Source of the DNA: Lishizhenia tianjinensis
GTDB lineage: Bacteria > Bacteroidota > Bacteroidia > Flavobacteriales_D > Crocinitomicaceae
Assembly: GCA_943330745.2 (NCBI GenBank)
Contig: CALQIX020000009.1
Location: 48,906 to 112,905 of the forward strand
Direction of reading: 5' to 3'
DNA length: 64,000 bases
The stretch's first letter is position 1. Every line of letters starts with the position of its first letter. This document shows, piece after piece, positions 46,744 through 55,758 of this stretch. Position numbers and translations under genes: made by a program. Under the pieces are notes generated by a model. It saw only the letters and a program-made list of their open reading frames with translations. It ran no database searches and had not been told where the DNA came from.

Positions 46744-47965
46744 GTTTTTCAATCCGTTGTTTGAAATAGAAAATTGAAACGCTTAGTAAGGCCCCGAGTA
46801 AAAACAAAATGTATCCACGAAGATTTACTCCTTGCATGGTTCCACCAATGGATAAAAAAGCCTGTACAGCGAGCAGCGCACAAATCGTCGCAAACATTTC
46901 ATTTACCTCAATATGATTGCCTAATTTTTTTCTAATCCGATTTGCTAATTGGAAAATTTTGAAATAAACTAGGAGAAATAAAAACAATCCAATAACACCT
47001 GCTCCACCGAGCATATTCATGTAATCCACGTGCAACATTCGTTTATGTCCTTTAAAGTCTTTTTTCAAAAACACATCAAAACCAAATAATAAGCGATCAA
47101 TTCCAGCATCAAGTGATTCCTCAACTGTAAATTGAACCTCAAGCATTCTTCCTTCAGTCTCACTCTCCTGAAGTTGTTTATAAGACATGGAAACACGTTG
47201 TTGGCGCGATTCAAAACGTTTCTCAATTATTGGCAAATAAAAGGGCGACGCAACCAAAACAATAATCAATACGACCGGTAAAAACTGAATTAAACGAGAT
47301 TTATAGGGTGTTAGCAAAACATAAATTAAAAAGCCAAAACCCATTGCTAATATTGCTGATCGTTTCATGCCTAAAAAAACTATCAAAATACCTAAAAAAA
47401 ACAATATCAGAACAATCATCTTCATTCTTTGATTTGTTTCAACTCTCAAAAAAATAGGAACAATTAAAAGAAAAATCACCATAGCCTTTGTTAAATTAAC
47501 GCCGGATTCACCAAATAAAACAGAATCATCTAAATACGTTTTTCTTCCAAGTCCTGAAAAATTTGAATATAAAAAATAAAGCTCCATAATGAATAAACTC
47601 ACCATGATAATGCGTAACAACCAAAAGAACTTATCTGGCTGATTAAAGGTCTGAAAACCAACGACAAACATTAGCGTGGTAATAACCACTTTATTATATA
47701 TATACAGCGAAGTCGATTGTTCAGCAGAAAACCAACAAAGGACAAATAAATAGATAGAAAAGAGGATTGTGGGTAAGGTGATGATGCTCGATTTATACTT
47801 GCTGAGCATGTACCAACCCAAAAAGAGTGACAAAATAATTCCTCTTATAATACCTGGATTTAATATGCCGGGAAAAAAAGGTGTTGCCAATGAAGATACC
47901 ACATTGATTATTGGAATAATCAAAATGAATAAAAATAAATTATCGTAATTTCTTAAAGTTACCAT
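46730..47965 (-). CDS. O-antigen polymerase/ligase family protein (Wzy-like)
   Basis: This is a 411-residue multi-pass membrane protein with about ten hydrophobic segments. A larger periplasmic-type loop (about residues 235-310; ESRQQRVSMSYKQLQES to HKRMLHVDYMNML) precedes the last segments, as in Wzy and WaaL proteins. Sequence is poorly conserved in this group, so polymerase and ligase cannot be separated; the presence of Wzx and Wzc homologues favours polymerase. It overlaps the following gene by 14 bases. Confidence 0.8.
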   Translation of the reverse strand: MVTLRNYDNLFLFILIIPIINVVSSLATPFFPGILNPGIIRGIILSLFLGWYMLSKYKSSIITLPTILFSIYLFVLCWFSAEQSTSLYIYNKVVITTLMFVVGFQTFNQPDKFFWLLRIIMVSLFIMELYFLYSNFSGLGRKTYLDDSVLFGESGVNLTKAMVIFLLIVPIFLRVETNQRMKMIVLILFFLGILIVFLGMKRSAILAMGFGFLIYVLLTPYKSRLIQFLPVVLIIVLVASPFYLPIIEKRFESRQQRVSMSYKQLQESETEGRMLEVQFTVEESLDAGIDRLLFGFDVFLKKDFKGHKRMLHVDYMNMLGGAGVIGLFLFLLVYFKIFQLANRIRKKLGNHIEVNEMFATICALLAVQAFLSIGGTMQGVNLRGYILFLLGALLSVSIFYFKQRIEKHEVN

Positions 47966-47968
47966 TGT

Positions 47969-48958
47969 TTACTTTTCATCTACTGAATCTGATAGGAGTG
48001 TTTTGCAATTTTTTACATCATAATTATTGATTGTCAGGTAAGAATAAATTGATTCAATCGGTTTTTTATAATTAATTGAAATTTCCTTTTCATCAAGCCT
48101 CCAAAATTCTACTTGTTTCATATCAAGCGATAGGTATTTCTCCAAATTATAAACTCCTGTGGAATAAAAAGTTGAAAAGATTTCTGGTTGAAAACCACCC
48201 AATTCAGCACAATATTCTACTGGATAATCAAATTCCAAGGTCGTCCAGTTGGAAGGAATATAATCTCGTGTGGTTGATCGATGAGGTAAATAAAAACAAC
48301 TAAAACCTTTTTTTTCATAATCAGTAAAAATTGTTTGAATTGTTTGAACATAATAATGTTCCGATACAATGTTATTAAAAACTAAAGGTTGCCCAATAAA
48401 AAAAACGGATTTCTCCTTAGCGATGTGTTTTTCAAGCGATTTTATTTGATTAAATTGATGATTGAATATGATTAAAAAAGTTGAATTCAATTGAAACAAG
48501 GTATATAAATGTATCGTTGAACCCTTTTTTTTAGTTGAATTGACAAACCTTTCCTCTAATTTCGGTAATATGTTTATCGTTGAAAATCCGTCATCAATTA
48601 AATAAATATCATGGCATCGATTTTCAATTTTTTTAAAGAACGAATGATTCAAATTCCCCCAAAAAATAATGTCATTTGGACGAATGAGGTTCTTTAATTT
48701 GTTAAAAGTTAACAACCGTTTCCAATTTAGTAAAATCAATTGCCATTTTGATTTGTTTCTTCTATCTAAATTCTTCCACGGATAGTATATAACATTCCAT
48801 TCCTCCTCTTTTATTATTGAATTAAACTGAATCAAACTTCTATGATAATCGGATAAAACAACCAAAATTTTCTCTGAAAAATTGAACCGAGGATCCCGAG
48901 AAGCTTGAAGTGCACCTAGGTAATTTGCCGGCGTAATTACGAAAAAATAAGCTTTCAT
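47969..48958 (-). CDS. Putative sialyl/nonulosonyl transferase (GT52 or polysialyltransferase-like)
   Basis: This is a 329-residue protein from the ATG at 48958. Three short motifs recall bacterial GT-B sialyltransferases: an acidic-acidic-Gly motif DDG at 122-124 in YLIDDGFSTIN; a PHR motif at 225-227 (YLPHRSTTRD), where the family has HP; and SerThr pairs (262-263 and 266-267) in FSTFYSTG, close to the SS/ST position. A P-x-E pair (PVE, 246-248) lies between. This order fits the GT38/GT52/GT80 group, which use CMP-sialic acids. The operon encodes a CMP-nonulosonate pathway, so a role in transferring that sugar is a reasonable inference. Similarity elsewhere is low. Confidence 0.55.
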   Translation of the reverse strand: MKAYFFVITPANYLGALQASRDPRFNFSEKILVVLSDYHRSLIQFNSIIKEEEWNVIYYPWKNLDRRNKSKWQLILLNWKRLLTFNKLKNLIRPNDIIFWGNLNHSFFKKIENRCHDIYLIDDGFSTINILPKLEERFVNSTKKKGSTIHLYTLFQLNSTFLIIFNHQFNQIKSLEKHIAKEKSVFFIGQPLVFNNIVSEHYYVQTIQTIFTDYEKKGFSCFYLPHRSTTRDYIPSNWTTLEFDYPVEYCAELGGFQPEIFSTFYSTGVYNLEKYLSLDMKQVEFWRLDEKEISINYKKPIESIYSYLTINNYDVKNCKTLLSDSVDEK

Positions 48959-48988
48959 ATTCAATCAGCCAAGAGACACAATCAATTT

Positions 48989-49987
48989 TTAATGCTTTCT
49001 AAAGGCATATTTAATATTTCGTAGAACATTTCGAGAAAAATATAAATGAAGGATTAGCTGAATTGAAATCAAGCAAACAGAAAGTAATTTCTTCAGATGT
49101 GCCTCCTGCCTTAATTTTGCCATCATAGTCATTTTTTTTATGTATCTTTTTTCTCTTCGATGCAAGGCATATCTAGAATTTACCACATGTAAAAATGAAA
49201 CATAGTTTTCCAAAAACAATTGTTTTTTTGTAAATGATTTTGAATGACTTGCTGATTCATTTAACACTCGATAAACACCTGTTGAGTAATTAAAATACCT
49301 TATTTTTCCAAATTGCAATGCATGAAAAATCCATTGTGAATCTCCGGCGGCATGTAAAAAGTAAAATTTAAATTCTTTTAAAACGCTTGCTCTAAAAATA
49401 GCTGTTAGGGTTCTCAAATACTTAATATCCCTTGAGAACAAATGATTCATTGAAATATCACTTGCTTTAATTATTTTTTTTGATTTTGAATTGAAGTCTT
49501 TTATTATTTTACCCGTTTGCTCATACGATTTATCAAAATCCGTAAAAACACCAACATATTCAGCATTCGTTTCCAAAAAATCAACTTGTTTTTGGAGTTT
49601 AAATTCATCCGTCCAATAATCATCCCCCTCACAAAAAGCAATGTATTTTCCACTGCATTGTTGAATAGAATGCATTAAATTGAATTTGCCAGTCGGATTT
49701 CCAAGGCTGTTTTTTATTTTATTTATTTCCCAATGAAGTAGTAACCTAATTTTTTCAGGATTCTGACTCAACAACTTTTTACAAATTTCTCTTGTGCCAT
49801 CAGTTGAATCATCTTCACCGATTACAATTTCAAAATTAAAAGCTGCCTTTTGATTTAAAAGTGATTCAATACATTGTTGAATGAAACTCGCCTGATTAAA
49901 AGTTAAAACTAAGATGCTAACAAGCGGTTCAGAATTATTTATTGAAAATTCTTCGACTTCTTTATGAATAGGAAATTCGAAACTCAA
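48989..49987 (-). CDS. Family 2 glycosyltransferase
   Basis: This is a 332-residue GT-A glycosyltransferase. The nucleotide-binding start VSILVLTFNQASFIQQCIESL lies near 22-42, GEDDSTDGT follows, and the metal motif FCEGDDYWTDE is near 115-125. A basic C-terminal part with a hydrophobic helix (LLSVCLISIQLILHLYF) may bind the membrane. No ATG precedes the conserved region; TTG at 49987 is the only visible start. The donor sugar cannot be predicted. Confidence 0.88.
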   Translation of the reverse strand: MSFEFPIHKEVEEFSINNSEPLVSILVLTFNQASFIQQCIESLLNQKAAFNFEIVIGEDDSTDGTREICKKLLSQNPEKIRLLLHWEINKIKNSLGNPTGKFNLMHSIQQCSGKYIAFCEGDDYWTDEFKLQKQVDFLETNAEYVGVFTDFDKSYEQTGKIIKDFNSKSKKIIKASDISMNHLFSRDIKYLRTLTAIFRASVLKEFKFYFLHAAGDSQWIFHALQFGKIRYFNYSTGVYRVLNESASHSKSFTKKQLFLENYVSFLHVVNSRYALHRREKRYIKKMTMMAKLRQEAHLKKLLSVCLISIQLILHLYFSRNVLRNIKYAFRKH

Positions 49988-49992
49988 TTCAA

Positions 49993-50898
49993 TTAATTTT
50001 TGATGTTTTTATTCAAGGGCACCCCTTGATGATTTTGTTCGATTTCCTTCACTTTTTTGGCAGGAGAACCAAGGTAAACACCAGATTCTTCAATTACATG
50101 AGCAATAAAACTATTTGCTCCTAAAATTATTGGTTGATTAATCTGCGTTTGTGAACTCGCTACAGAGCCCGAACCAAAAAAACAATTGTCAGCCGTAATG
50201 ACTGAACCGGCAAAAGAAACATTATTGCCGAAATGACAATTTTTTCCTATTTGACACCCATGTCCAATTTGAGAACCATGAGCGATTTGTGTTCCAGAGC
50301 CAATTATTGTGGATTCATTAGCAGATCCACGCACTACAGTAACATTAGAACCAATGAACACATTTTCCTGAATTTCAACATTTCCCAATTGATGAAGTTT
50401 TACTTTCTCTTCTTTATTCCAAGCCCACATTACACCTTCTGCACCAATTACACTGTTTGATTCGATAATTGATCCTTTGCCAATAATACTTTCAGAATAA
50501 ATAACAACATTAGAATGAATTACAGCATCATCTTCAATGGTTGAATTTCCAATAACACACCCTGGATTAATGATGACATTATCTGAAATTTTGGCATTTC
50601 TATGTATATAGGATTTATACTCCTCGCTAAAAATTAAATTTTTCCTATCCAAATAATCTTTTTTATAATAATCAGATAATTGATAAAAAAATAATTGAGG
50701 GTCAGTAACTTCGATGATTTGAACATCTTCAGATAAATCAAAGTTTAACTCTTTATCACAGATTAACACACAATTTTTTAAATGTTTTACTGCTTCAAGA
50801 TTTGATCCTGTATAATACGTAATGTGTTGAAATGAAGCCTTTTTTAATACCGACAATTGGTAATTTAAGGGGATTTTATATTTTTCAATTAAGTTCAT
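49993..50898 (-). CDS. LpxD-like left-handed beta-helix acyltransferase
   Basis: This is a 301-residue protein of the hexapeptide-repeat superfamily. An N-terminal mixed domain of about 100 residues resembles the uridine-binding part of LpxD. Then come many I/V-x-x-x-x-x hexads (NPGCVIGNSTIEDDAVIHSN, GSGTQIAHGSQIGHGCQIG) with a catalytic-like His in IAHGSQIGHG. LpxD itself transfers a hydroxyacyl chain to the lipid A precursor; here the neighbours suggest an acyltransferase acting on an amino sugar, but true LpxD function cannot be excluded. Confidence 0.75.
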   Translation of the reverse strand: MNLIEKYKIPLNYQLSVLKKASFQHITYYTGSNLEAVKHLKNCVLICDKELNFDLSEDVQIIEVTDPQLFFYQLSDYYKKDYLDRKNLIFSEEYKSYIHRNAKISDNVIINPGCVIGNSTIEDDAVIHSNVVIYSESIIGKGSIIESNSVIGAEGVMWAWNKEEKVKLHQLGNVEIQENVFIGSNVTVVRGSANESTIIGSGTQIAHGSQIGHGCQIGKNCHFGNNVSFAGSVITADNCFFGSGSVASSQTQINQPIILGANSFIAHVIEESGVYLGSPAKKVKEIEQNHQGVPLNKNIKN

Positions 50899-50905
50899 TG
50901 ATTTC

Positions 50906-51433
50906 TTATCTTTTCACGGCAGGAATTCCCATATAAACTGAATTATCCTCACAATCTTTGTTCACAAATGCCAAAGATCCGATCGTTACATTGTTGCCAA
51001 TTGTAATGCCATGCTGCAAAACTGCATTTGTTCCGATAAAGCAATTCGCGCCTATTTTAGCGCCTCCAATTTGTTTTTTAGAGGTGTTTAAGTTATTTGT
51101 CATTACCCTCGGACAAACATACGTGTTATTGCCTATTTCTACTCCCCTTGCAATTATAGTGTCATAACGTAATATTACATCATCTCCAATAATACAATCA
51201 CCTGAAGATGAAACCCTTGAGTCTATTGTGCAATTTTTACCAATTATTGTATTCTCCCGTAACTCTACGAAATTCTTGATGATAGTATTATCTCCAATTT
51301 TTACGTGATTTTTTAAGATACAATGGTGCTCAATAATCACATTATTTCCGATTTCAACATCATCCTCTATGATCGTAAAATGACCTATTTGAACATTTTT
51401 ACCAATTTTTGCTTTTGAAGAAATTACATTCAT
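50906..51433 (-). CDS. Hexapeptide-repeat acetyltransferase
   Basis: This is a 175-residue left-handed beta-helix protein with hexads such as KIGKNVQIGHF, NNVIIEHHCIL and GANCFIGTNAVLQHGITIGNNV, and a C-terminal DNSVYMGIPAVK. The class acetylates amino sugars (WlbB/FdtC-type). It overlaps the DegT aminotransferase gene by four bases (ATGA), suggesting that the two act in turn: amination of a keto sugar, then N-acetylation. Confidence 0.8.
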   Translation of the reverse strand: MNVISSKAKIGKNVQIGHFTIIEDDVEIGNNVIIEHHCILKNHVKIGDNTIIKNFVELRENTIIGKNCTIDSRVSSSGDCIIGDDVILRYDTIIARGVEIGNNTYVCPRVMTNNLNTSKKQIGGAKIGANCFIGTNAVLQHGITIGNNVTIGSLAFVNKDCEDNSVYMGIPAVKR

Positions 51434-52521
51434 TTTGAGTTTATAATTAATTGATCTTTAATGATTGAACTTATTTTAGAAATACTTTCGTGACTCAAAT
51501 CATGATAAATAGGTAAACATAAAATCCGCTTGGAAATAGATTCACTTATTGGCATTTTTATTTTCGTTTCGATGTAACTAAGTGTATTCAATGAAGGATA
51601 AAAGTACCTCCGTGGAAAAATCTGCTGATTATTGAGTGATTTTTCAACTTTCAATAATTGCTCCTCCGTTTCAAAAATAATGGGGAAATAACTAAAATTC
51701 CAATTAGTGTTTTCACGAATCTTTAAAAATTGACAATTAGACCCGGCCAATTCTATTAGATACAACTGACAAATTAATTTGCGTTTTTCTTTAATTTCTC
51801 TAAAATAAGGAAGTACAGCTAAACCAAGGGCTGCCTGAAGTTCAGACATTTTAGCATTTATTCCAACGCTATGAAAATTATGAGGCCCATTATGCCCAAA
51901 ATTATGAAAATGAAACAATGGCGCAACAAGTTCAGGATCATTTGCAAACAATGCTCCTCCTTCTCCCGTGTGGAATATTTTAGTTGCATGGAAACTGCAT
52001 GTAGCAATGTCACCATGTTTAAAAATACTCTGATTATCAACTTCAACTCCAAAGGCATGCGCCGCATCATAAATTACTTTTAAATTGTGTTTACAAGCTA
52101 ATTTAGAAATCGCTTCTACATTGCAAGGATTGCCGTAAACATGCGTTGCTAAAATACAAGTAGTCTGTGGGGTAATTGCTGATTCTATTTTAGTTTCATC
52201 AATTGTTAAATATTCCGGATGAATATCTACAAATACCGGAATACAATTTTCCCAAACAATACTAGAAAGCGTGGCGACATAACTAAATGGAGTAGTAATA
52301 ATCTCTCCTTTTTTTCCGATCAGCTTCAATGCAAGTTGAAGGGGTAATGTGCCATTTGTGGTACAAAGAACGTTATCAACCCCCAGTAATTCAGTCAGTT
52401 TATCCTCTAACTCCTTGGTGAGTTGTCCCCTATTCGTTACCCATCTCTCCTGCCAAGCACGATCGAGAAATGAATCAAAATCTGCTTTTGGGGGTAGAAA
52501 TGTTTTAGTAACGGGAATCAT
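51430..52521 (-). CDS. DegT/DnrJ/EryC1/StrS-type aminotransferase
   Basis: This is a 363-residue PLP-dependent sugar aminotransferase. The TTNGTLPLQLAL phosphate-binding segment, YDAAHAFGV (Asp pairing with pyridine N) and SFHATKIFHTGEGG with the Schiff-base Lys are clear, as is GINAKMSELQAALGL. The substrate may be a dTDP- or UDP-keto-sugar; VioA/FdtB-like enzymes are the closest in feel. It is distinct from the LegC-like aminotransferase at 58510, so a second amino sugar in the repeat unit is likely. There is a 36-base gap to the upstream gene. Confidence 0.9.
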   Translation of the reverse strand: MIPVTKTFLPPKADFDSFLDRAWQERWVTNRGQLTKELEDKLTELLGVDNVLCTTNGTLPLQLALKLIGKKGEIITTPFSYVATLSSIVWENCIPVFVDIHPEYLTIDETKIESAITPQTTCILATHVYGNPCNVEAISKLACKHNLKVIYDAAHAFGVEVDNQSIFKHGDIATCSFHATKIFHTGEGGALFANDPELVAPLFHFHNFGHNGPHNFHSVGINAKMSELQAALGLAVLPYFREIKEKRKLICQLYLIELAGSNCQFLKIRENTNWNFSYFPIIFETEEQLLKVEKSLNNQQIFPRRYFYPSLNTLSYIETKIKMPISESISKRILCLPIYHDLSHESISKISSIIKDQLIINSK

Positions 52522-52557
52522 GTAGTTGATATCATATTGGAATACTAATCATTTGAT

Positions 52558-54018
52558 TTAGTTCGATTTAAAAAGAATTTTTTTTCCGAAAACAGTTTTG
52601 AAATCATTCAACAAATCTAGTATAAATAATAAACCATCCGTTTTTGCGAGAACGTGAAAAATAAAATAGAAAATAACAAAACCAATGGAAAAAGAAAACC
52701 GAGTTGCAAATACCTGCAAATCCAAAAATTCAAATAAAAACAGAGACGGAACCAACGGTATGAAACAAATTAAAAACAACTTAACATGTTTTAAAATTGG
52801 AATATCTACCTGATTTTTTAGCATAACCATATTGAAGAAAGTATTTATGTAGGTTATAATTACCCAAATTACTGTAAAAAGCCAAATTCCGTATTGAAAA
52901 GCAAAGTAAAATGGAATTAAACTCACCAACTTACGAATTGTTCCGAAATAGAAATTTTCTTTGGACTTCCCCTTACTCATCATTGCATTCCACATCAATG
53001 AATTCAAAGGAATTGCACAGCTTGCTAAAATTAGAATTTGAAAAATTGGAATCGATTGTTGCCATTTACGGCCAAAAAGTAGAAGTATAATATCACTTCC
53101 TAAAAAATATAATATCCCACTTAATAAAAAACTCACAAGTGATATCAAAGAGAACATCTTGAAATATATGCGTTGATAAGCCGTATGATCATTTTGAAGT
53201 TTACTCAAAACAGGAAATAAAACTCGAATGATTGAACTGGATGAGTATTTTGTTACTTGCTCCTTCAATGTAGATGCTCTTGAATAAAATCCGATCGTAA
53301 CGGGAGGGAAAAATTTGGCTAATAAAAAAACATCTAAACGTACAAATACACTGTTCACAATACGCTCAAAAAACGCATAACTACTAAAGCCTAATAATTT
53401 TTTCAGTTCTTGAAAGGAAAAATGTAAGGATGGTTTCCAAATTCCAGTTGACCATAAAAAAACGCTACAAAAAAAACCAAAACTCAAATGTTGTAAAACT
53501 ATACTATATACTCCCCAATTATTATAAGCTGCAATAATTCCCAAAATCCCACTTAAAACTGAGGCGCTAAACGTGCGTAAAGTAATGTACTTAAAATTTA
53601 ACTCCCTGCTTAAAATGGCATTTTGAACACGATTAAACGAATTAAAAATAAAAGATAATGATAACCATCGAACTAACGCTACAACATTTGGGTTTTGATA
53701 AAATTCCCCAATCCATGGAGCGATAAAATAAAAAATAGCTGTTAAAATAACACCGGCAAATACATTAAAGTAAAAAATGGAACTATATGTCTTTTGTGTA
53801 TTCTGTTGATTTTGAATCAGTGCAGCTGAAAATCCTACGTCCAAGAAAACACTAAAAACACTTACAAAAGCGAGTGACATAGCAACCAATCCAAACTCCT
53901 CTGGAGCAAGCAATCTAGCTAAAATAATACTCACAACAAACGTACTCCCCTGTGTGAGAAATCTCCCAAGAATATCCCAAGAGAAAGCACGAATAGTTTG
54001 TTTTTTAATCGAGGTCAA
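52558..54018 (-). CDS. Polysaccharide flippase, Wzx-type (MOP superfamily)
   Basis: This is a 486-residue membrane protein with about 12-14 hydrophobic segments. The N-terminal FSWDILGRFLTQGSTFVVSI and LLAPEEFGLVAMSLAFVSV are signatures of the PST/Wzx branch of the MOP exporters (WzxC-like). It would flip the undecaprenyl-linked repeat unit to the periplasm. The only start in frame seems to be TTG at 54018, inside the end of the cytidylyltransferase gene (14-base overlap). Confidence 0.9.
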   Translation of the reverse strand: MTSIKKQTIRAFSWDILGRFLTQGSTFVVSIILARLLAPEEFGLVAMSLAFVSVFSVFLDVGFSAALIQNQQNTQKTYSSIFYFNVFAGVILTAIFYFIAPWIGEFYQNPNVVALVRWLSLSFIFNSFNRVQNAILSRELNFKYITLRTFSASVLSGILGIIAAYNNWGVYSIVLQHLSFGFFCSVFLWSTGIWKPSLHFSFQELKKLLGFSSYAFFERIVNSVFVRLDVFLLAKFFPPVTIGFYSRASTLKEQVTKYSSSSIIRVLFPVLSKLQNDHTAYQRIYFKMFSLISLVSFLLSGILYFLGSDIILLLFGRKWQQSIPIFQILILASCAIPLNSLMWNAMMSKGKSKENFYFGTIRKLVSLIPFYFAFQYGIWLFTVIWVIITYINTFFNMVMLKNQVDIPILKHVKLFLICFIPLVPSLFLFEFLDLQVFATRFSFSIGFVIFYFIFHVLAKTDGLLFILDLLNDFKTVFGKKILFKSN

Positions 54019-54709
54019 AGCGTTTGTGGTGAATTAAATATTCTGCAAACTCCCAATCGATCGAATCATCTATATCGATAGAAAATTCAGTTGACATTAC
54101 ATATTTCTTAACCCTTGTGAATTCTGATATCTTAGTTGATTTTAAAGCATTTATTTTCAGTAAATAAATGCAACCATTGTAAGCAAAAACCTTTGGTGCT
54201 CCCTGTCGATTTAAAGCAGTACTATTCTTTGATTTCCGCATAAAACCTTCCTCATTTTCTTCAAAAAGGTTAAAATAAGGATTGAGCTTACTTTCTTTAA
54301 CGGAAACAATCATATCTACTGAATCATCAAATAAATTCAACATTGCTATTAAATCTTTCGACCTCCGAAATGGAGATGTTGGTTGCAACAAAATAATACC
54401 CTGGTAATTAAACCCCACTGCTTCTTGTTTTTCAATTACATATCGCAGTACATCCTGCATGCTTGCTTGATCGGTAGCTAAATGTGAAGGGCGGAGCTCA
54501 GTAGCTATTATTCCATTTTGCTCAGCAATTTGAAGAATCACCTCATCGTCAGTTGAAAGATAAATTTGTGTTCGATTAAAATTTTCTAACGCAAAATCGA
54601 TTGAATACTGAATTAATGGTTTACCATTCAATAATTTACGGTTTTTACCCGGAATTCCTTTAGAACCTTTTCGGGCAGGTATAACAACTAAAAACTGGGT
54701 TAAATCCAT
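54005..54709 (-). CDS. CMP-nonulosonate cytidylyltransferase (NeuA/LegF-like)
   Basis: This is a 234-residue enzyme that activates a sialic-acid-like sugar with CTP. The signature VVIPARKGSKGIPGKNRKLL at about 8-27 holds the CTP-binding Arg and Lys. STDDE, LRPSHLATD and LLQPTSPFRRSKDL follow, and the C-terminal IDIDDSIDWEFAEYL holds metal-binding Asp residues. By its neighbours it is probably legionaminate-specific (LegF). It overlaps both adjacent genes. Confidence 0.92.
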   Translation of the reverse strand: MDLTQFLVVIPARKGSKGIPGKNRKLLNGKPLIQYSIDFALENFNRTQIYLSTDDEVILQIAEQNGIIATELRPSHLATDQASMQDVLRYVIEKQEAVGFNYQGIILLQPTSPFRRSKDLIAMLNLFDDSVDMIVSVKESKLNPYFNLFEENEEGFMRKSKNSTALNRQGAPKVFAYNGCIYLLKINALKSTKISEFTRVKKYVMSTEFSIDIDDSIDWEFAEYLIHHKRFDLD

Positions 54710-55755
54710 TCGAATTTTAAGTTTTTAGAATCCTCTTGTGCCCGTTGAAAATCAGAATGACTTCCGATATCTAACCAATACCCATGATGCTCATAAGCTC
54801 GAACTTTTTTATTGTTTTGGATGAGCTTTTCAATAAAATCAGTAGCCATGAATTCCGTATTTGTTGGGATAAAATCTAAACATTCCCTTTTAAACAAATA
54901 AAACCCACCATTGGAATAATATGTGTAGGTTGGCTTCTCCTTTAAATCAGAGATATAACCATCATTCAATTCTAACACGGCATAAGGAATGTCAATTTTA
55001 TAAGGAATAGACAATACACTTAAATCTGCATTTGTTTTGACAAAATCTAAGTAATAAGATTCTAAATCAATGTTTGTTAACAAATCTGCATTACAAACAA
55101 GAATGTGATTGTGAGAAAATTCTTTGATTAATGAAACAGCACCCATGGTACCGAAAAATTGAGTTTCTTTCATGACTCTCAGGCGATCAAATCCTTTATC
55201 TTGTTTTCCTGCAACATATTCAACTAATTGATTCGATAAGTAATTAGAAGTTATCCAAATATCACCGATGCCAAAATAATTGAACTGATCAATTGCGTAT
55301 TCTATAATAGGTTTTTGATTAATTGGAAGTAGCGGTTTGGGAATATGATCCGTCAACGGTTTTAATCGTTCACCTTTTCCCCCTGCCATAATAACAACAT
55401 CAATGGGTAAAATTGATTTTTTAAGCCTAAAATTGATTACATCAACAATGATCTTTTCTTTGTTTAAAATTGGAAGAATTGAGAAATTAAGTTCCCTAAA
55501 TTGTTTTAATTTAACAAGGTCAATTTGATCTTCAAAAAGTACTTTAGGGTCAATATTCATTGCTAGTACAACATTCTCTTCAATGGTAATACCTTTTAAC
55601 AATGCCCGTCTTATATCGCCATCTGTTAGAGAACCAATTAATTCATTTTTCTCGGTTACAACGAATAGAACGCCATCTTTGCCAAGTTCATTCAACTGTT
55701 TAAGCGCCAATTTAATGGAAGCTGATATCTCTAAAAGATGAAGTTTATTCCACAT
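54700..55755 (-). CDS. CBS-domain nucleotidyltransferase (PtmE-like)
   Basis: This is a 351-residue protein: two CBS repeats at about 1-115 (VTEKNELIGSLTDGDIRRAL), then a sugar-1-phosphate nucleotidyltransferase domain from about 118 (VVIMAGGKGERLKPLT, KPLLPINQKPIIEYAI, CNADLLTNID). In Campylobacter the same fusion (PtmE) makes GDP-GlcN for the legionaminic acid route, as I recall from the literature. That would place this enzyme at the entry of the route here. The CBS pair may sense a nucleotide. Confidence 0.88.
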   Translation of the reverse strand: MWNKLHLLEISASIKLALKQLNELGKDGVLFVVTEKNELIGSLTDGDIRRALLKGITIEENVVLAMNIDPKVLFEDQIDLVKLKQFRELNFSILPILNKEKIIVDVINFRLKKSILPIDVVIMAGGKGERLKPLTDHIPKPLLPINQKPIIEYAIDQFNYFGIGDIWITSNYLSNQLVEYVAGKQDKGFDRLRVMKETQFFGTMGAVSLIKEFSHNHILVCNADLLTNIDLESYYLDFVKTNADLSVLSIPYKIDIPYAVLELNDGYISDLKEKPTYTYYSNGGFYLFKRECLDFIPTNTEFMATDFIEKLIQNNKKVRAYEHHGYWLDIGSHSDFQRAQEDSKNLKFEWI

Positions 55756-55758
55756 AAT

